64,000 bases of DNA from JAGOFO01 sp964522105 (lineage in GTDB: Bacteria > Myxococcota_A > UBA9042 > DTJE01), in assembly GCA_964522105.1 (NCBI GenBank), contig CAZFVA010000012.1, forward strand, positions 1 through 64,000, in the 5' to 3' direction. Of this stretch, positions 62,465-64,000 are shown piece by piece. The position numbers and the translations under genes are program-made. The stretch's first letter is position 1; every line of letters starts with the position of its first letter. The notes under the pieces are model-generated. The model did not search any database and had not been told where the DNA came from. It was given only the letters and a program-made list of their open reading frames with translations.

Positions 62465-63154
62465 ATGTCATTACGATCATGTGCAGTTATTGGAATGGGC
62501 CTTTTCGGAAGAAGCCTTGCGTATGAACTTAATGAACTTGGGGTTCAGGTTCTGGCGGTGGACAAGAATCCCGAACTTGTCGAAATGGTCAAAGACCGTG
62601 TTACAACTGCCTTGTGTACTGACCTTACTAACGAAAATTCACTGATGGAATCAGGGGTTCTGTCAACAGACAAGATCATCGTGGCCATCGGCGAAAACAT
62701 GGAGTCGTCAATCCTTGTGACGGCCATGCTGCATACGCACGGGGCCAGGGGCATATTTGCCAGGGCCCACTCTGATATCCATTCGCAGGTGCTTAAGACA
62801 GTTGGCGCAGTGATGACCATCGATCCTGAAGAAGAGATGGGTATCAGATTCGCCCAGGAAATCTACGCTCCCGACGTAATGACAAGAATTACGCTGTCAA
62901 CCGGCCAGCAGGTCGTCGAAGTGAACGCGCCTAAACCGCTATGGGGAAAGACCGTTCTGGCACTTGATTTCAGAAGAAAATTCCAGTTAAACATCCTTGC
63001 CATCAAGCGGGCTCCCGGCAGCGAACCGGCTCCAGCCCCTGCCCAGGACCCCGGAGCCGGATTGCCAAACCCCGGTGACATCATCGGAGAAGGCGACATT
63101 CTTGTCGTTATTGGTAACCCGGACAGAGTTTCGACGTTTCTTGAACTGACGTGA
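62465..63154 (+). CDS. trkA: Trk/Ktr potassium channel regulator TrkA (RCK)
   Basis: 229 residues, ATG 62465 with CAGGAG upstream. The N-terminal RCK domain (about 1-130) has the NAD(H)-binding GMGLFGRSLAYELNELG and the acidic AVDKNPE. The C-terminal RCK_C domain (about 140-229) carries an unusual insert of Ala, Pro and Gly (APGSEPAPAPAQDPGAGLPNP, residues about 182-202) just before the last strands (GDILVVIGNPDRV). The protein gates TrkH according to nucleotide binding. The insert sits between beta strands, so it would be a floppy loop. Confidence 0.95.
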   Translation: MSLRSCAVIGMGLFGRSLAYELNELGVQVLAVDKNPELVEMVKDRVTTALCTDLTNENSLMESGVLSTDKIIVAIGENMESSILVTAMLHTHGARGIFARAHSDIHSQVLKTVGAVMTIDPEEEMGIRFAQEIYAPDVMTRITLSTGQQVVEVNAPKPLWGKTVLALDFRRKFQLNILAIKRAPGSEPAPAPAQDPGAGLPNPGDIIGEGDILVVIGNPDRVSTFLELT

Positions 63155-63184
63155 TATTTACTTAACTGATTTGTGAGGTTGCAG

Positions 63185-64000
63185 ATGAAACGGAAGCAGT
63201 TTGTAAACGGCGTGTACTGGATGGGTGCTGTTGACTGGGACCGCAGGCTTTTTGATGCTTTGATTCCAACACCAGATGGGACAAGCTACAACTCGTGGCT
63301 GGTCACAGGCAGCAAGGCAACTGTACTTTTTGACACCGTTGACCCGCACAAGTGTGAATTTCTTCTGGACCAACTTTCAGACGTCAGTCGCATCGATTAC
63401 ATAGTCACCCATCACGCGGAACAGGACCATTCAGGGGCGCTTCCGGTAGTGATGGCAAAGTATCCGGAAGCCATTGTTCTTTGCACACCCAGGTGCCAGA
63501 AGATGCTGCTGAAGCTGATGCCGATTGCTGCCGACCGCATCCGCGCTGTTGAAGACGGCGAGACACTGGACATCGGCGGTCGCACACTGAAATTCATCCA
63601 TATGCCGTGGGTTCACTGGCCTGAAACGATGGTCACCTGGATGCAGGAAGACGGAATTCTGTTTTCATGCGACCTGTTCGGTTCCCACCTTGCCACTTCA
63701 AAGCTGACCGAGCCCTGGGACCTGGTCATGGAACCGGCTAAGCGGTACTACGCCGAAATCATGATGCCTTTCCGGGCTAAGATTGCCGGGTACCTCGATC
63801 AACTGCAACAGCTCGACATTAAAATGATATGTCCTTCCCATGGGCCAATGCATGACCACCCGGCTGACGTCATGAACGCCTATCGCGAATGGGTGTCCGG
63901 CAAGCCGCGCAACACCGTCGTCATTGCATACGTGTCGATGCATGGCAGCACACAGGCGATGGTTGACGCGCTTGTGTCAAACCTTACAGAACTGGATATT
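63185..64000 (+). CDS. A-type flavodiiron protein (FprA), 5' part; continues beyond the window
   Basis: Open to base 64000 without a stop: 272 residues of a protein usually near 400. ATG 63185 follows GAGG about 9 bases upstream. The beta-lactamase-like di-iron domain has ligands HHAEQDH (His77, Glu79, Asp81, His82), HMPWVHWPE, SCDLFGSH and PSHGP; the flavodoxin domain begins with VVIAYVSMHGSTQAM near the edge. Such enzymes reduce O2 to water or NO to N2O in anaerobes, using reduced flavin or rubredoxin. It lies 30 bp after trkA, perhaps by chance. Confidence 0.92.
   Translation, partial: MKRKQFVNGVYWMGAVDWDRRLFDALIPTPDGTSYNSWLVTGSKATVLFDTVDPHKCEFLLDQLSDVSRIDYIVTHHAEQDHSGALPVVMAKYPEAIVLCTPRCQKMLLKLMPIAADRIRAVEDGETLDIGGRTLKFIHMPWVHWPETMVTWMQEDGILFSCDLFGSHLATSKLTEPWDLVMEPAKRYYAEIMMPFRAKIAGYLDQLQQLDIKMICPSHGPMHDHPADVMNAYREWVSGKPRNTVVIAYVSMHGSTQAMVDALVSNLTELDI

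Overview
The window is a gene-dense bacterial chromosome segment with one 100-N scaffold gap at 31186-31285, so it comes from a draft assembly or MAG. It has no rRNA, tRNA or CRISPR array that I could see. Several traits point to a Myxococcota or other deltaproteobacterial-type lineage: many lipoproteins with Asp/Val/Thr-rich tethers, a Myxococcus-type Cys-rich (DUF4215-like) repeat protein, and FGE-domain lipoproteins. This assignment is an inference; no marker gene settles it. Physiology looks anaerobic or facultative and amino-acid fermenting: a ferredoxin-linked indolepyruvate oxidoreductase (IorAB) with an ADP-forming acyl-CoA synthetase, a ketoisovalerate oxidoreductase (VorDBAC) with extra polyferredoxins, and a flavodiiron protein at the right edge.

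Layout. 1-3952 (+): the 3' end of uppP, a REC-PAS-histidine kinase, and two iron-sulfur proteins, one of them a Tat-exported flavodoxin-ferredoxin. 3927-25686 (mostly -): a HemN-like radical SAM protein, TypA, three lipoproteins (one a probable gluzincin), a beta-oxidation operon (thiolase, FadB/J-like, CaiB-like), then a cluster of split transketolase, two SCP2-like proteins and a class III aminotransferase. Two overlapping flavodoxin-fold genes, a methyltransferase (+) and a divergent PurF follow.

25808-30212 is the most unusual stretch. The last 360 bp of a LysM-peptidase M74 gene occurs twice as an exact direct repeat. Between the copies lies about 2.4 kb of visibly more A/T-rich DNA with a truncated FG-GAP-repeat remnant and two FGE-fold lipoproteins that lack the catalytic cysteines. 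This looks like a recent insertion or duplication, or an assembly error.

30203-37391 (-): uridine kinase, the acyl-CoA synthetase broken by the gap, iorB, iorA and a large lipoprotein. 37613-46678: cyclophilin, an unknown protein, glycogen phosphorylase, DUF302 protein, class II aldolase, a secreted unknown and a PAS-GGDEF-EAL protein. 46707-51333 (-): P-loop ATPase, vorDBAC and two polyferredoxins. 51471-53860 (+): a PhnD-like lipoprotein overlapping a membrane diguanylate cyclase, probably a sensory pair. 53841-64000: purC (-), then on + an outer-membrane-like protein, lepA, hemW, a GH57/38-like lipoprotein, trkH, trkA and the start of a flavodiiron protein.

Starts were chosen from Shine-Dalgarno spacing and family N-termini and often differ from the longest ORF. 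Promoters are by-eye matches to the sigma-70 consensus and should be read as candidates.
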